Positions 1 to 10,130 of a stretch of DNA of 64,000 nt are shown one piece after another (position 1 is the first letter of the stretch; every line of letters starts with the position of its first letter). The translations under genes were made by a program, and so were the position numbers. The notes under the pieces are model-generated. The model searched no databases. It was not told the origin of the DNA and saw nothing but the letters and a program-made list of their open reading frames with translations. The stretch comes from Eulemur rufifrons. Lineage: Eukaryota > Chordata > Mammalia > Primates > Lemuridae. The stretch lies in contig NC_090995.1 in assembly GCF_041146395.1 (NCBI RefSeq), forward strand, positions 14,945,501 through 15,009,500. Reading direction: 5' to 3'.

Positions 1-778
1 CATTTTGAATATTCTTATATATTTTTTTCCAGTGAATTCTAGCCATCCTACAAAGCATGAGAAGAGAGAGTTCTTCTCATGGTCTGGAACCTGATGCAGA
101 ACCATCATTTCAATACACGTAAACGTCTTGTTTTTGAAGCTGAAACTAAACTGATGCTCTTTGCATTAGCTCTTCGAAGTGTGCTTTGTTTAAAGAGTCA
201 GCTCGTTTTTGTACCAGAACGCAGGTGGTTCTACGGTTTGCTGCCGTATCGATCTGTGACGACACAGCACACACTAACCTGTCCTTCTCCTTATAATATA
301 AGTAGATAAGACTTTAATCTCCTAATTCATTACCCGAATGAAGACTAGAGTTTGAGATTTGTGAACACCTGGCAAAAAAATGCCATTTAAAAATTTACAA
401 AGAGGGATGAACTTGAAGGATGGAGACTAAAATTTAGCTTTGAAGAAAATTATACTTTTGAAGAAGATAACTTTAACGCAAGTTTTAAGATGTGTAATTT
501 AAATCAAATGCTTGCCCATATTTTTTTTAGAAAAGACCTATGTGTAGGTCTTTGAAGTCACCAAGATGTACAATTTCCGATCGAGAAATGTAGTGTTCTT
601 TTCAGCAGTATAAACTAGTTATAGCTTAGTGTACTCACATCCTTGCAGATTTGAAGGCAGGAACTGAATCTCAAATACTTCACGGGGAGGGCTAATAAAT
701 GAGTGAAGGGGGCAAGGTCAGGGTTAGGGTGAGCCGGGGTTGGAGTTCATGCTCACGATGAAGGGGTCACTTTTACTC
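1..778. other. single-copy noncoding DNA
   Basis: I recognise no repeat or gene here. The only open frame (positions 79-309, plus strand) is 76 codons with no domain or signal I can identify, and is what chance would give. A short G-rich stretch (GGTTAGGGTGAGCCGGGG) lies at about 720-740, just before the Alu. Confidence 0.6.
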
Positions 779-1074
779 TGCCTCGGCGGGTGGATCGCTC
801 AAGGTCAGGAGTTCGAGACCAGCCTGAGCAAGAACGAGACCCCGTCTCTACTAAAAATAGAAAGAAATTATATGGACAACTAAAAATATATATAGAGAAA
901 AATTAGCCGGGCATAGTGGCGCATGCCTGTAGTCCCAGCTACTCAGGAGGCTGAGGCAGGAGGATCGCTTGAGCCCAGGAGTTTGAGGTTGCTGTGAGCT
1001 AGGCTGACGCCACGGCACTCACTCTAGCCTGGGCAACAAAGTGAGACTCTGTCTCAAAAAAAAAAAAAAAAAAA
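779..1074 (+). mobile_element. Alu SINE, strepsirrhine type, 5'-truncated
   Basis: This is a 7SL-derived Alu lacking about the first 45 bases; it enters at the GCCTCGGCGGGTGGATCGC part of the left arm. Left arm, A-rich linker, right arm and an A tail of about 19 follow in order. The linker reads GAAAGAAATTATATGGACAACT and the right arm GTGAGCTAGGCTGACGCC, which I know from lemur Alus. It is non-autonomous and would have depended on L1 proteins to move. It faces the minus-strand Alu at 1391, about 316 bases away. I saw no clear target-site duplication. Confidence 0.93.
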
Positions 1075-1374
1075 GAATTGGTGGACCACAGTTTGTACTG
1101 CTTGCTCATACGTCCACTTGGTCAAGGTGCAATTTGGCCAGTGGGCTCTTACATACGTGCACGAATTTCTGCCGCATTGCAGAAACAGCCTGTTGTCCAA
1201 AAACCCCATACAGGACGCAATGTGGGACATTAACTCAACCTCTTTTTAAATCTTCTTGTCTCTGATGACGTTGCTTTGCTACGTATTCTACTAGAAGACT
1301 AATAGAACACCTCCAAGTCGTTATTCAATTGATAGCTCGTTATCCATTTTCACATATTCAGGAAACTTCACTTT
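1075..1374. other. single-copy spacer between inverted Alus
   Basis: I recognise no repeat or gene. This would be the loop if the two flanking Alus paired in a transcript. The 74-codon frame starting at 1041 begins in the Alu A tail (poly-lysine) and is not a gene. Confidence 0.55.
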
Positions 1375-1749
1375 AAGGGTCACTTTGTTGTTTTTTTTTT
1401 TTTTTTTTTTTTTTTGTTGAGACAGAGTCTCACTTTGTTGCCCAGGCTAGAGTGAGTGCCGTGGCGTCAGCTTAGCTCACAGCAACCTCAGACTCCTGGG
1501 CTCAAGAGATCCTCCTGCCTCAGCCTCCCGAGTAGCTGGGACTACAGGCATGCGCCACTATGCCCGGCTAATTTTTTTATATAGATTTTTAGTTGTCCAT
1601 ATAATGTCTTTCTATTTTTTAGTAGAGACGGGGTCTCGCTCAGGCTGGTCTCGAACTCCTGACCTTGAGCGATCCACCCGCCTCGGCCTCCCAGAGTGCT
1701 AGGATTACAGGCGTGAGCCACCGCGCCCGGCCTAAGTGTCACTTTGTTG
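1375..1749 (-). mobile_element. full-length strepsirrhine Alu with target-site duplications
   Basis: A complete Alu runs on the minus strand from 1732 (GGCCGGGCGCGG read on the minus strand) down to its A tail, seen as a T run from about 1392. Both arms and the lemur-type linker are present. It is flanked by a 16-base target-site duplication, AAGGGTCACTTTGTTG at 1375-1390 and AAGTGTCACTTTGTTG at 1734-1749, with one mismatch. This is the signature of L1-mediated insertion. The 111-codon minus-strand frame at 1542-1877 is mostly Alu sequence. Confidence 0.96.
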
Positions 1750-3194
1750 AGAGACAATATTGGGCTTTGGAAAGAGGAGCCATTGGGAAAAGTCGCTGAT
1801 GCTAGAGGGCTTCGGCTCTTTAGAAAATGAGCAGGACAGAGCAGGGACACGTTCGTTTCAGCTTGGATTCGCACCACACTGGCTCTGCTCCTTTGTTTCT
1901 AGGTGATAGAAACGATTAAAATGGCAATCTCAGCTCCATGGGGACAAAGAGGGACAGATCGGTGCCCCTCACTCTGAGTGAGTTCTGCATGACTCATCCG
2001 TCCACACCGTGAAGCCACTCTGGAGGGCTGAAGTTCTCACCTATCTCTAAAGGATAATTTGCCGTATACTAGAAGGCCAGTATTATAACACCGATATGAA
2101 TGTACCATCCAAATCAAAGTTTAAATAGTGCTCTGTTTTCATTTTGATTGGGGGAGGGGGTGGATATGGGTTTCTTTCTCTTCTAGCAACGGGCAGAAAC
2201 CAAGGTGACTTTGGCGAGGAAGTTGCCTTGTGATACTATCATTATCAGTAATTAGCCACAGTTAGTAAGCTTCTATTAATCAAATCCACATCTGGAAAGA
2301 CTTTAACTAATTCTGTGAGATGAACAGTGTTGTTTGCAAAATTTAAAGCGTGGAAGGTAACATGGCACAATTTTGCAAGCTGATGCAGAGGGGAAAAAGG
2401 AGAGAAAACTTCATCTTCAAAGCATTTTTAAATAACCTTATTTAACGAAGCCTTAGTTTCTATAGAATTATACGTAGCATCTCCATACATACTACAGAAT
2501 AATGAAAACTATTCTCCTTGACAAAATTGGAAATACAAAAATAAAACCATTTTTAAACTATTCTACACAGATCCCTCTCATATGCTCGTTAATGAGATGT
2601 TATAACAAACCTCTAAGCATGCTGTAAATAAATAGGCAAAGACAAAAATCTTAGTTTCGAGGTGCTGTGAGGGTTAAGTCCTTGGCATTTTTAGACATAG
2701 AGAAAGGTTCAAATTCTGAGGACGAAGGGAAGGGGTGAAGACATGATACTATGATACTATTCCTTTCCTGCACCCTGGGGAACGGCAGATGAAACACCTT
2801 GTAAAGAGAACGCTGAGCAGCCCCCGCCCTCCTGCCCCTCCAGTCAAGTGCTCGGGGGACTTAGGCAGCTCTGCGGGGACCCATCGTAGAACTGTGCAAG
2901 GATAAAGAGAGAAAATATGGGAAGATGACAGCCGTCCTTCCCGCTCTAGAAAGACTAAGACGAGCACAAAAGACAACGATTCTTTTTTTCAGAATCTTTC
3001 CTAAAGTACCCGAGAGGTATTAATCCACTCAAAACACAGAGCCATTTCATCCCCTGGAATCAATCCTGCCCTTGGACTCAGTATTAGCCAACTACATGAT
3101 GCTACGCTTTATTTGATTTTACTACCTCTAATCCAAAGACTGCCAAGGAACTGTATTTGACTTAAACTTAACACAGCACCTACTATATCTGCTT
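1750..3194. other. single-copy noncoding DNA
   Basis: No repeat family or coding potential recognised. It contains a G-rich run near 2150-2163. The minus-strand frame at 2749-2976 (75 codons) has no recognisable feature. An ancient repeat too diverged to see by eye cannot be excluded. Confidence 0.5.
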
Positions 3195-3345
3195 CCTGTT
3201 CTAGATTTAACGACGACAGCACCGGACTTGAGTCAGAGGACCTGGATTCGAATCCCAAGCCTCACCTACCGTTTTCTAGCCAGGGAACTTTGGGCAATTT
3301 AATTAAACCTCACTAAGTCTTGTTTTTCTCCTCTAGGTCTTTTGC
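3195..3345 (+). mobile_element. MIR SINE
   Basis: A tRNA-derived mammalian MIR in sense orientation. Visible consensus blocks in order are the GGACTTGAGTCAGAGGACCTGG region, the B-box-like GGATTCGAATCCCAA, then TAGCCAGGGAACTTTGGGCAA and TTAAACCTCACTAAGTCTTG. Divergence is high, as expected for a repeat of this age. The B-box similarity is why this kind of sequence can be mistaken for a tRNA; the cloverleaf is not complete. Confidence 0.8.
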
Positions 3346-3799
3346 AAAGGGTCAAATCATTTCATGCATGTCAAATTGCTCTACAAAGGAAAGATGATGA
3401 TGTTTTCTTACAAAACAGACACCAAAGGGCTACTGTATTTATATCCTTTTTCTCTTGTTGTTCTTTTTCTGGTCTGACCTTAACTGAAACTTGGCTCTTT
3501 ACTGAAGACGTTCTTTTCATTCCTTCACCCCTCATCACGCTGATCATGGAGGTGTGGCCGACGTCCTTCTTTCCTAGTTTCAGGTAACTGTCTTCTGCCA
3601 CTTCCTGAACCCCCCTGGCTTTAAAGCTTACGCCGTCGGAATACCTCACTCTCATTCCTCCTGATGTATTTGCAGAACCTTGGCTCACTCCCCCTCATTC
3701 TGTACATATTTCAGTCCCTGACTCACCCTCATTCTCTTTGATACTGCAGCTGCACAATTCTTGATTATCTTAATGTTCATGAAGATAATATTTTCAATA
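3346..3799. other. single-copy noncoding DNA
   Basis: Nothing recognised. Two overlapping open frames on opposite strands (3342-3587 plus, 3371-3688 minus, 81 and 105 codons) cover most of it. They overlap each other fully, lack domains, and are read as chance. Confidence 0.5.
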
Positions 3800-3908
3800 A
3801 TCCATCCATTCATTTAAGGAATCAAATACTCATCGAGTGCTTAAAATGTGTCGGGCACCATTCTAAGGGCAGGCAATAGAAAAGCAACTCAACCCCTGCT
3901 TTCAAACA
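3800..3908 (-). mobile_element. L2 LINE, 3' end
   Basis: The block ATCCATTCATTTAAGGAATC, then CATCGAGTGCTTAAAATGTG, GGGCACCATTCTAAGGGCAGG and CAACTCAACCCCTGCTTTC is the reverse complement of the L2 3' end (the familiar TGCCTGGCACATAGTAGG / CTCAATAAAT segment). The LINE is therefore on the minus strand with its 3' end at the left. Only the tail is kept. Confidence 0.75.
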
Positions 3909-3924
3909 AAAGGTAGGAGAGAGA

Positions 3925-4125
3925 TTTGATTACATGAAAAAGCTTCCTCACAGCCCAGGAAACAATCCACAGAGTCAACAGACAACCTACAGAATGGGAG
4001 AAAATATTCGCGTGCTATACATCTGATAACAAGCTAATAACCGGAATCTACAAAGAACTCAAGCAAATCAGCAAGAAAAAAAAAAATCAAACAACCCCAT
4101 TCAAAAGTAGGGAAAGAAAACATTT
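3925..4125 (+). mobile_element. L1 LINE fragment, ORF2 3' part
   Basis: The A-rich text matches the late ORF2 region of primate L1: AAAAGCTTCCTCACAGCC, GGAAACAATCCACAGAGTC, GAATGGGAGAAAATATTCGC, CATCTGATAACAAGCTAATA and AACAACCCCATTCAAAAGT. Both ends are missing. The same region occurs in the L1 at 46.7 kb (compare 46898-47065), which gives an internal check. Confidence 0.88.
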
Positions 4126-4745
4126 TTAAATTCTCAAAGCTTATGTCCAACCGAGACAAACATTTCCTAATGCATTTATCTCCATCTCTAAACGCCTTAT
4201 TTGCTAAGAGTGTGGACATTTTGCTTTGCCAAAAGTTGATCAGCCTTTTTCACTCATGTTATGAAAGAAGAGAACAATCGTTCCTAAAATCATAAAATTG
4301 CTTGGTTCAGAAAAAGAGATGAATCCACCGGGGATATCACCAAGTCTCGTCTTACTTGAGTATCATAACATCGCTACACTGTTGGATTCTTTTTCATAAG
4401 CTGGGTTACAGTCACCGCAGATGGTACATCTGACTTCAGAGCAGGTGTTTCAGCAGGCCTGGACCACAGCGTCCCAACGCTTATCACCTGGACAGCTTCC
4501 AGCCACAGATTGGACTTTGAGTCGTCGGGGAGATTGTCAGAGAGATTGATAGTGTGAGCCATATTGGAATCACCCATGATAAATGACACAATTTCTTCTA
4601 CTCTTCTCGAAAGACAAGCTGTGAATCACAAGATGGTTCAGCTAAACTTGATGAGTATCTCTTTCCATGTGGAAGGTGTCTAAAAACACATTTACATCCA
4701 GACTGGAATCACCTGAACAAATCAGAGCATTTAAGCTTCAGTGAT
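4126..4745. other. single-copy noncoding DNA
   Basis: No repeat or gene recognised. The minus-strand 71-codon frame at 4374-4589 has no domain I can identify. Confidence 0.5.
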
Positions 4746-5084
4746 GGCCGGGCGCGGTGGCTCACGCCTGTAATCCCAGCACTCTGGGAGGCCGAGCCGG
4801 GTGGATCGCTGGAGGTCAGGAGTTCAAGACCAGCCTGAGCAAGAACAAGACCCCGTCGCTACTGAAAATAGAAAGAAATTATCTGGATAGCTAAAATATA
4901 TATATAAAAAAATTAGCCGGGCGTGGTGGCGCATGCCTGTAGTCCTAGCTACTCGGGAGGCTGAGGCAGGAGGATCGCTTGAGCCCAGGAGTTTGAGGTT
5001 GCTGTGAGCGAGGCTGATACCACGGCACTCACTCTAGCCCAGGCAACAAAAAAAAACAAAAAAACAAAACACCAAAAAAAACAC
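4746..5084 (+). mobile_element. full-length strepsirrhine Alu
   Basis: Begins with GGCCGGGCGCGGTGGCTCACG and contains both arms, the expanded linker (GAAAGAAATTATCTGGATAGC) and an A-rich tail broken by C residues (CAAAAAAACAAAACACC). The interrupted tail and several substitutions suggest it is not recent. No clear target-site duplication was found. Confidence 0.95.
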
Positions 5085-5516
5085 CTTTGCCACCTCTATG
5101 TTGTCTACACATAAGGACCCCGACACCCAGAATGGCATTCAAAATCGTCCCAGCCCAACTCCTGGCTAGGCACGGAGCTGTTTCCTGACATTTTTCTCAT
5201 GCTGCCCCAGCAAACTAATAAGCTTAAAACAGAGCATGGACTTTTTCTTCTCTTGGATAATGTTCTGTCTACAGTGTTCTGACTTTGACGATTCCCTCTC
5301 TTTCTTCACTCTATTTTCTGCTCTCAAAATCTCGAAGGCCAGCTCAAATTCACCTTTGTTGGTGAAGTTTTTTACTTCCTAGTCATTCCAATTAAGTGCT
5401 GCATTTTCTGCGCTCCTGTGGCATTTTGCTTGTTTTCTTACGGCATACACAGGTGTTGTACTTTTATTCCGAATCATTCTGTCCATAATTATTACCGACG
5501 GCAGACAGCACCGTCG
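5085..5516. other. single-copy noncoding DNA
   Basis: No recognisable repeat or gene. Confidence 0.5.
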
Positions 5517-5632
5517 TTAGACCGTAAGCATCCTCAGGACAGGAACCTCCCGTTTCTCTCCCCAGGGGTCCCCGCTGCACTCGTGAGCGGCTCGATACCT
5601 TCTGCAGAGTTGGGGGCTCAGTAAGTGTTGAA
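5517..5632 (+). mobile_element. L2 LINE, 3' end
   Basis: The order TTAGACCGTAAGC, CTCAGGACAGGAACC, GTCCCCGCTGCACTC and CTCAGTAAGTGTTGAAC follows the sense L2 3' end (TAGAATGTAAGCTCCATGAG ... CTCAATAAATGTTTGTTGAA). Highly diverged; the AATAAA signal is lost (AGTAAG). Confidence 0.55.
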
Positions 5633-6484
5633 CCTAAATTCATTTTCTTAAACTCTAGTCTAGGCAAGAAGATTTTCGTTGTGGAGGTCAATGTACTAGC
5701 GATCTCATTCAAAGAATTAACGTGATGGATAAGAGCGTTTTGAACAAGCATCTTTTAATAATTACGAATGCCAGCTTTCATCAGAAGCCTAGAGCAAGTA
5801 TCGTCACTGTGAGACAAACTAAACGCTACATGTGTCAATATTTACACAGGCAGATTACAACAGTGTGGGCTCATCAGTTCGGCTATTGTGTCTTGTGAGC
5901 TTAACCAAATCTCAAACTCCGCGAGGAACTGCATTTCCCCCTGAAGTTATTAAAGGGTAGATTTCTTTTAATTAAACTCATTTGCGTGACTAAATTGGAT
6001 TTAATTACTCTCATTCATTTCACTAATACCTTTCTTTGATTGGAGAAGGAGAACTTTTATAATTGATTAAAATAGGATGCTCTGGCCTTCTCTGCTGATC
6101 TTGGAGAATAGTTCTCATTTATGCTCTTAAAGGACTTGAGGGAGCAGAAGTGTTTTTGGTCTAGTGCTGCTAACGCCAACACTCTGCAGGAATGTGGGAT
6201 GGACACACGGTCCCTCTGTTCCTCAGTTTCCCCATCTGATAGGCACTCTGGTACCAAAGGGAACGATCCCTGCTTCAGCCTCCCACGCAAATGCAAATGA
6301 CGTTTTCAATGTCAAAGTGCTTGAAACACTGACATTGATTCTAAACTACGAATAGTATTGAAATCATTAATATCAGAAATTAAAGCTTCTGCTTTAAATT
6401 TTTCCTAAAAAGGAAGTTCCTCTTTCTCTTTTGGGTGGTGGTCATTATTTTCGTAACTTCAGACTATCAAAAGTTACTTTTGCA
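5633..6484. other. single-copy noncoding DNA
   Basis: No recognisable repeat. Two short frames on opposite strands (6057-6296 minus, 6164-6355 plus) overlap and have no domain; treated as chance. Confidence 0.5.
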
Positions 6485-7325
6485 TGCATTTATTCAACAC
6501 AAATTTGTTTTCACATGATATTCCAGGCATTGTGATTGTCATTGGAAAGACTTAAACTCTTAATGAGTCTAATAAAATATATTCCTTCAGTCTTGAGAGA
6601 CTAACATATAAACACATATAATTTGATAAATGCAATAATAAAATCACATAGTGATTGGAAAAGGGTAGTTTTTAACTCAGCTGGAAGGTACTTAAAATAA
6701 ATCTCGTGAGATAAATACTTTTAAAAAGATGGGAGAGGACGGTTATTCCAGGAGACAGGAATTCTGTGTTGAAAGGCACTCAAGCCAGAATAGAATGACG
6801 TATTTGGAAAACTCTAGCTTAGTTTGGCTTGAGTTTTGGCTTTGAGAATAGAATGAGAGGGAATAAGTTGGGGGAGTAACTCATCCTATGGATGAGTTGG
6901 CTTAAAGCAGGTAAGTTTAACGACTACATTTATGTATTAGACTGATAATGAGGTGGTGACATGGAAAGTAGATTAAAGGGAGGTAAATCCAGTTAGAACA
7001 TCCTTTGGCTCAAAGATATTGTCGACCTGAAATAACGTAATAGCAATAAATTGCAGAGGAGAAAATAAATATTACATATGTTTCATTGGCATTTGGAAGA
7101 CAGAATTGGTAGGCAGAAGTTGAAGATATCCTTTCTGTTTTGGCTTAGATGAATTTTTAGGTAGTGGTGGCGTTACCAAAAACCATGAAAAGAGAAATAC
7201 ATTTTGGGGTAGGAGGAGAAGGAATACTGACTTAAGTTTTGGGGACATAATTTTGAAATGAAGACAAATACACTTGTCCGGATCTTAGATTAGGGGTGTA
7301 GAAAAAAAGTTCTAGATTTGAGAGT
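6485..7325 (-). mobile_element. L2 LINE, 3' UTR and distal ORF2 part (first piece)
   Basis: Starting from an eroded 3' tail near 6485, the text follows the reverse complement of L2 rightward: the GGTTATTCCAGGAGACAGGAA block at about 6741, and at 7150-7230 the GTAGTGGTGGCGTTACCAA and ACATTTTGGGGTAGGAGG blocks, which correspond to minus-strand codons downstream of the reverse-transcriptase active site. All frames are broken by stops. It pairs with the piece at 7925-8285; the intervening DNA is a later insertion. Confidence 0.62.
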
Positions 7326-7339
7326 TGTAAGAGAGGATT

Positions 7340-7642
7340 TTGTGGTTTGTTTTGTTTTGCTTTAAATGTGCTCTTTACTTCCTTTTGTGCATCATCTCCT
7401 TTCCTAAATTACTGATTCTGCTTTAACTATCAAACGGGCCTCACCTCCTCCTCCGGGGGCAGAGGACACTTGATAGAAGTCGACTAATCAGAAAACAAAA
7501 GCACATCCTGGTAACTCGCTGGAAGAGAAGAGGGTATGTTCTTTTCAGTGGAATCACAGGCTGTAGGAACAAGCAAGCCCAAATAGCTGATGGCATCTTT
7601 GTCTCCCTGTAGGTAAAGTTTGCAAATGAAGACAATACAGAG

Positions 7643-7677
<35 letters not shown>

Positions 7678-7856
7678 ACAAATAAAGGGAGACTGAGGTC
7701 TGCTGATATTTTTGAACCACTGGATCTAACCAAGCCTTTCGTTAACTTTCTCCTGAATGCTTGAGTTATGTGAGCCAATAAAGTTTGAATTTCATGCCTT
7801 ATGTGTGTTCATAATTCTGTGACTTGTACCCAAAAGCGTGTTAACTAATGCAGGGG
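7340..7856 (+). mobile_element. probable ancient LTR inserted in the L2
   Basis: The right half matches the 3' part of a mammalian LTR that I recognise but cannot name to subfamily: TTGAACCACTGGATCTAACC, TTATGTGAGCCAATAAAG (carrying an AATAAA polyadenylation signal at about 7780), TTCTGTGACTTGTACCCAAA and TTAACTAATGCAG at the end. A run of 29 A at 7645-7673 lies inside. It separates two collinear L2 pieces, so it is younger than the L2. The left boundary is uncertain. Confidence 0.5.
7645..7673. repeat. (A)29 homopolymer
   Basis: An uninterrupted run of 29 A. It is the source of the three overlapping phenylalanine-rich minus-strand frames at 7441-7778, which are not genes. Confidence 0.95.
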
Positions 7857-7924
7857 TTTTCACGGAGCGAATTGTAATTTGCGTTGGGAGGATGGGTGCC
7901 ATGGCTCAGGTCAGGCCATAGTAA

Positions 7925-8285
7925 GTGAGGAGAGAAAAAGATCAAGGTAGGACACTCAAGGGGAAGGTGAAAATTAGAAGATAAGTGGAAGGAAAGAAAT
8001 GCATAAAGAAACCTGGGGAAGATCCTTTAAGAAACCGAGCAGAGGGAGTATGATGGAGGGCGTCAAGAATAATGAAATTGCTATGGGGAAGAGGTGAGCT
8101 CATGTCAAACAGCACAAGATATGTCAAGAAGTCTGTCTGCTTCATCAACCCAAGGTCCTAGAGGACTTTAGCAAGAGCTGTTTCTGGAGAGGGATGGGCA
8201 CAAGGCAAATCAAACAGGTGTGAGAAAGTCAAGTCAGCAAACTGAATTTATCCCTCAAGAAGACCATCTGCAAACGGAAAATGGA
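7925..8285 (-). mobile_element. L2 LINE, reverse-transcriptase region (second piece)
   Basis: On the minus strand a frame (8148 down to 7942) aligns with the L2 reverse transcriptase around the first catalytic aspartate: LTYLVLFDMSSPLPHSNFII is the counterpart of a canonical block reading roughly ILLDLSAAFDTVDHSLLL. The second half of the block is degraded (DTVDH has become PHSNF), so the enzyme is dead. On the plus strand the text AGGACTTTAGCAAGAGCTG corresponds to the codons just upstream (ALVKVT-like). Same element as 6485-7325. Confidence 0.68.
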
Positions 8286-9486
8286 AAATTGCAATTCATC
8301 TGTATAGTAATAAAGGCCAGAAATAGGGTCTCTTTTTAAGTTGTGAGAGGCGGTACTTGTACATATTAAATATGTTGAGGAAAAGAACATTTTGTCTCAT
8401 CCCTTTTTGTTTAAACATGGTACTCTTTACGCGGCGGAAGACTTGTGTAGAGTGAACCAACATAAAGGAGATAAGAACAGTTGACAGATAGCAATCAGAG
8501 GCCTCTTGGTCTCTTTCATTCACTAATATAAGTCCTAGAGGTTTTTCCATAGTTTGATGCTTCAGTTTTCTCTCATATGAAAAAGTAGAAAATATTGTTT
8601 TTACCAAAACATGCATACTAAGTCACGGAAAGTCACAATTCACATCCTCCGTCAATAACCCAACACAAACGTGCGCTAATGGCCAGTTCATGCACGTATT
8701 TTTAAAACTATACCGTTTATTGGAAAAACTGTGCTTTATTATGAACAGAACTGTTCCCAACAGAAGGGCATCATCATCATTTTAAGATATCTACGTTAGC
8801 TAGAGTTGAGATAATTGGCTTCATTTCAATAAACTAAGCTCAAAGTTTTGCTGACGGCATTTCTACTCATTAGACGTCCTCTTTGCTAGCCCTTGCGTTA
8901 CAACGGATAAAGAACATCTCTCAAGCCACTTAGGATATGAATTTACGCGTCAGTTTCAAGTTTTTTTTTAAAAGGCGAAACAACAAATAAGGAAAAGTAA
9001 AATCAAAAAGTAAAGCACAACATCGCTGCTTACGTAAGGCACCAGGTTTGCAATGTGGCTTATCACTCATCCAAAAAGAAAAACCCTAAACCTTTGCATT
9101 AAATACTCACATTCTAATAGTCCGTTCTGCCTCTTCTAGCCTGTAAACAAAATCTAGGTAGAAATAAGCTACAGTAGCTCACGATAAGGGACGGATTTTA
9201 GGAGATTAAAAGCCCCGTCTGTGGTGAAGACGCAGACACCTGATCAGGAAGCCCTCGAAGGTGCCCACCTTCTCTCTCTGCCTGCATTTGGGTGTCTGGC
9301 TCGGGTACCCGCAGCCATTGAGGGAACGTGTCATGAAAAGAAATAGAAACAAACAAACCAACCAAAATACCAAAAGGAAGAAGAAGAAGGGGAAAAAAAA
9401 AAAAAAAACCACAAACCACACTTTTAGTCCTCTATTTATACTAGCACATTCTGGGAAAAATCACTCAAAAACCTGTTCCTAATCAT
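8286..9486. other. single-copy noncoding DNA
   Basis: No recognised repeat or gene. The 106-codon minus frame at 8296-8616 has no recognisable feature. The frames at 9198-9482 are driven by an A-rich tract with GAAGAAGAAG at about 9375-9407. The segment around 8755-8890 reads like well-kept single-copy sequence. Confidence 0.5.
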
Positions 9487-9942
9487 TTAAACCTTAGGCT
9501 GTCGACATTTTTCTGCTTTGCTGGCCAAATAGTCGTGTGCCGCAGCCAGAGGGCTCAGGAGCCAGATTTCCCGTCCCAACCAGTGGCTTTGTGCGAGCAA
9601 TACGGAGGACCTCATCGTCACGCCGAGGCTGCTGTCGAACACGAAGGGGTCCGTCCAGGCAAAAATATGCTCAGCCTTCTGGGCCAGATTTGCTCCGAAA
9701 GGGCTTCTCGGTCGGCCGGGCGGCGCACTAAGCCGTCCAGACCTGCTGCTCGCAAAGGCCACGATTCCCTCCCCGCACACCTCGCTCTCCAGCCAGCAGA
9801 CCGTGCAGAGCCTGCTGGGTCCGGGCCCAGACACCCTACAGGACCACGAGAAGGTCTTTCTGGTGTTCCAGGAAACAGCAACATACGATCTAATATGAAT
9901 TAGATTCTTTGGAGTTGGGTAGACGAAAGACAAACATTCCAA
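9487..9942 (-). other. CpG-rich segment with 151-codon open frame, unrecognised
   Basis: A local GC- and CpG-rich block (about 25 CpG between 9530 and 9890, densest at 9690-9780 with CTCGGTCGGCCGGGCGGCGC) in otherwise AT-rich DNA. A 151-codon minus-strand frame spans it, and 122- and 64-codon plus frames overlap the same bases. High GC lengthens chance frames, since stop codons are AT-rich, so the overlap on both strands argues against coding. I see no signal peptide, membrane segment or known motif. Possible readings are a decayed exon, an old GC-rich pseudogene or a small CpG island with regulatory function. Confidence 0.35.
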
Positions 9943-10069
9943 TTTTCACACTGAAATAAAACAAGTGAAAAACAGAGCTAGAGAGTTTCTGGGATTCCAA
10001 CTGTGGAAGACAATGCAATTTTCTATTGCTTGATTACAAACAACACTTACAGTCAGCCGACTATACCAG
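9943..10069. other. single-copy noncoding DNA
   Basis: Nothing recognised. Confidence 0.5.
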
Positions 10070-10130
10070 TTGTATCTCCAGTGGTCTAGGCATAGTGCTT
10101 TATCTGTATTATTTTAATGGAGGACTTATG
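10070..10130 (-). mobile_element. possible MIR fragment
   Basis: Short similarity to the reverse complement of the MIR 3' half: CTAGGCATAGTGCTTTATC then TGTATTATTTTAATGGA, compared with a consensus reading like CCAGGCACTGTGCTAAGCGC / TGTATTATCTCATTTAATCC. Too short to be sure. Confidence 0.4.

Noticed and set aside
3225..3270. tRNA-like B box (GGATTCGAATCCC)
   Set aside because: Part of a MIR SINE; no A box at the right distance and no cloverleaf.
9198..9482. Phenylalanine- and lysine-rich frames on both strands
   Set aside because: Caused by an A-rich/GAA tract at 9370-9407.
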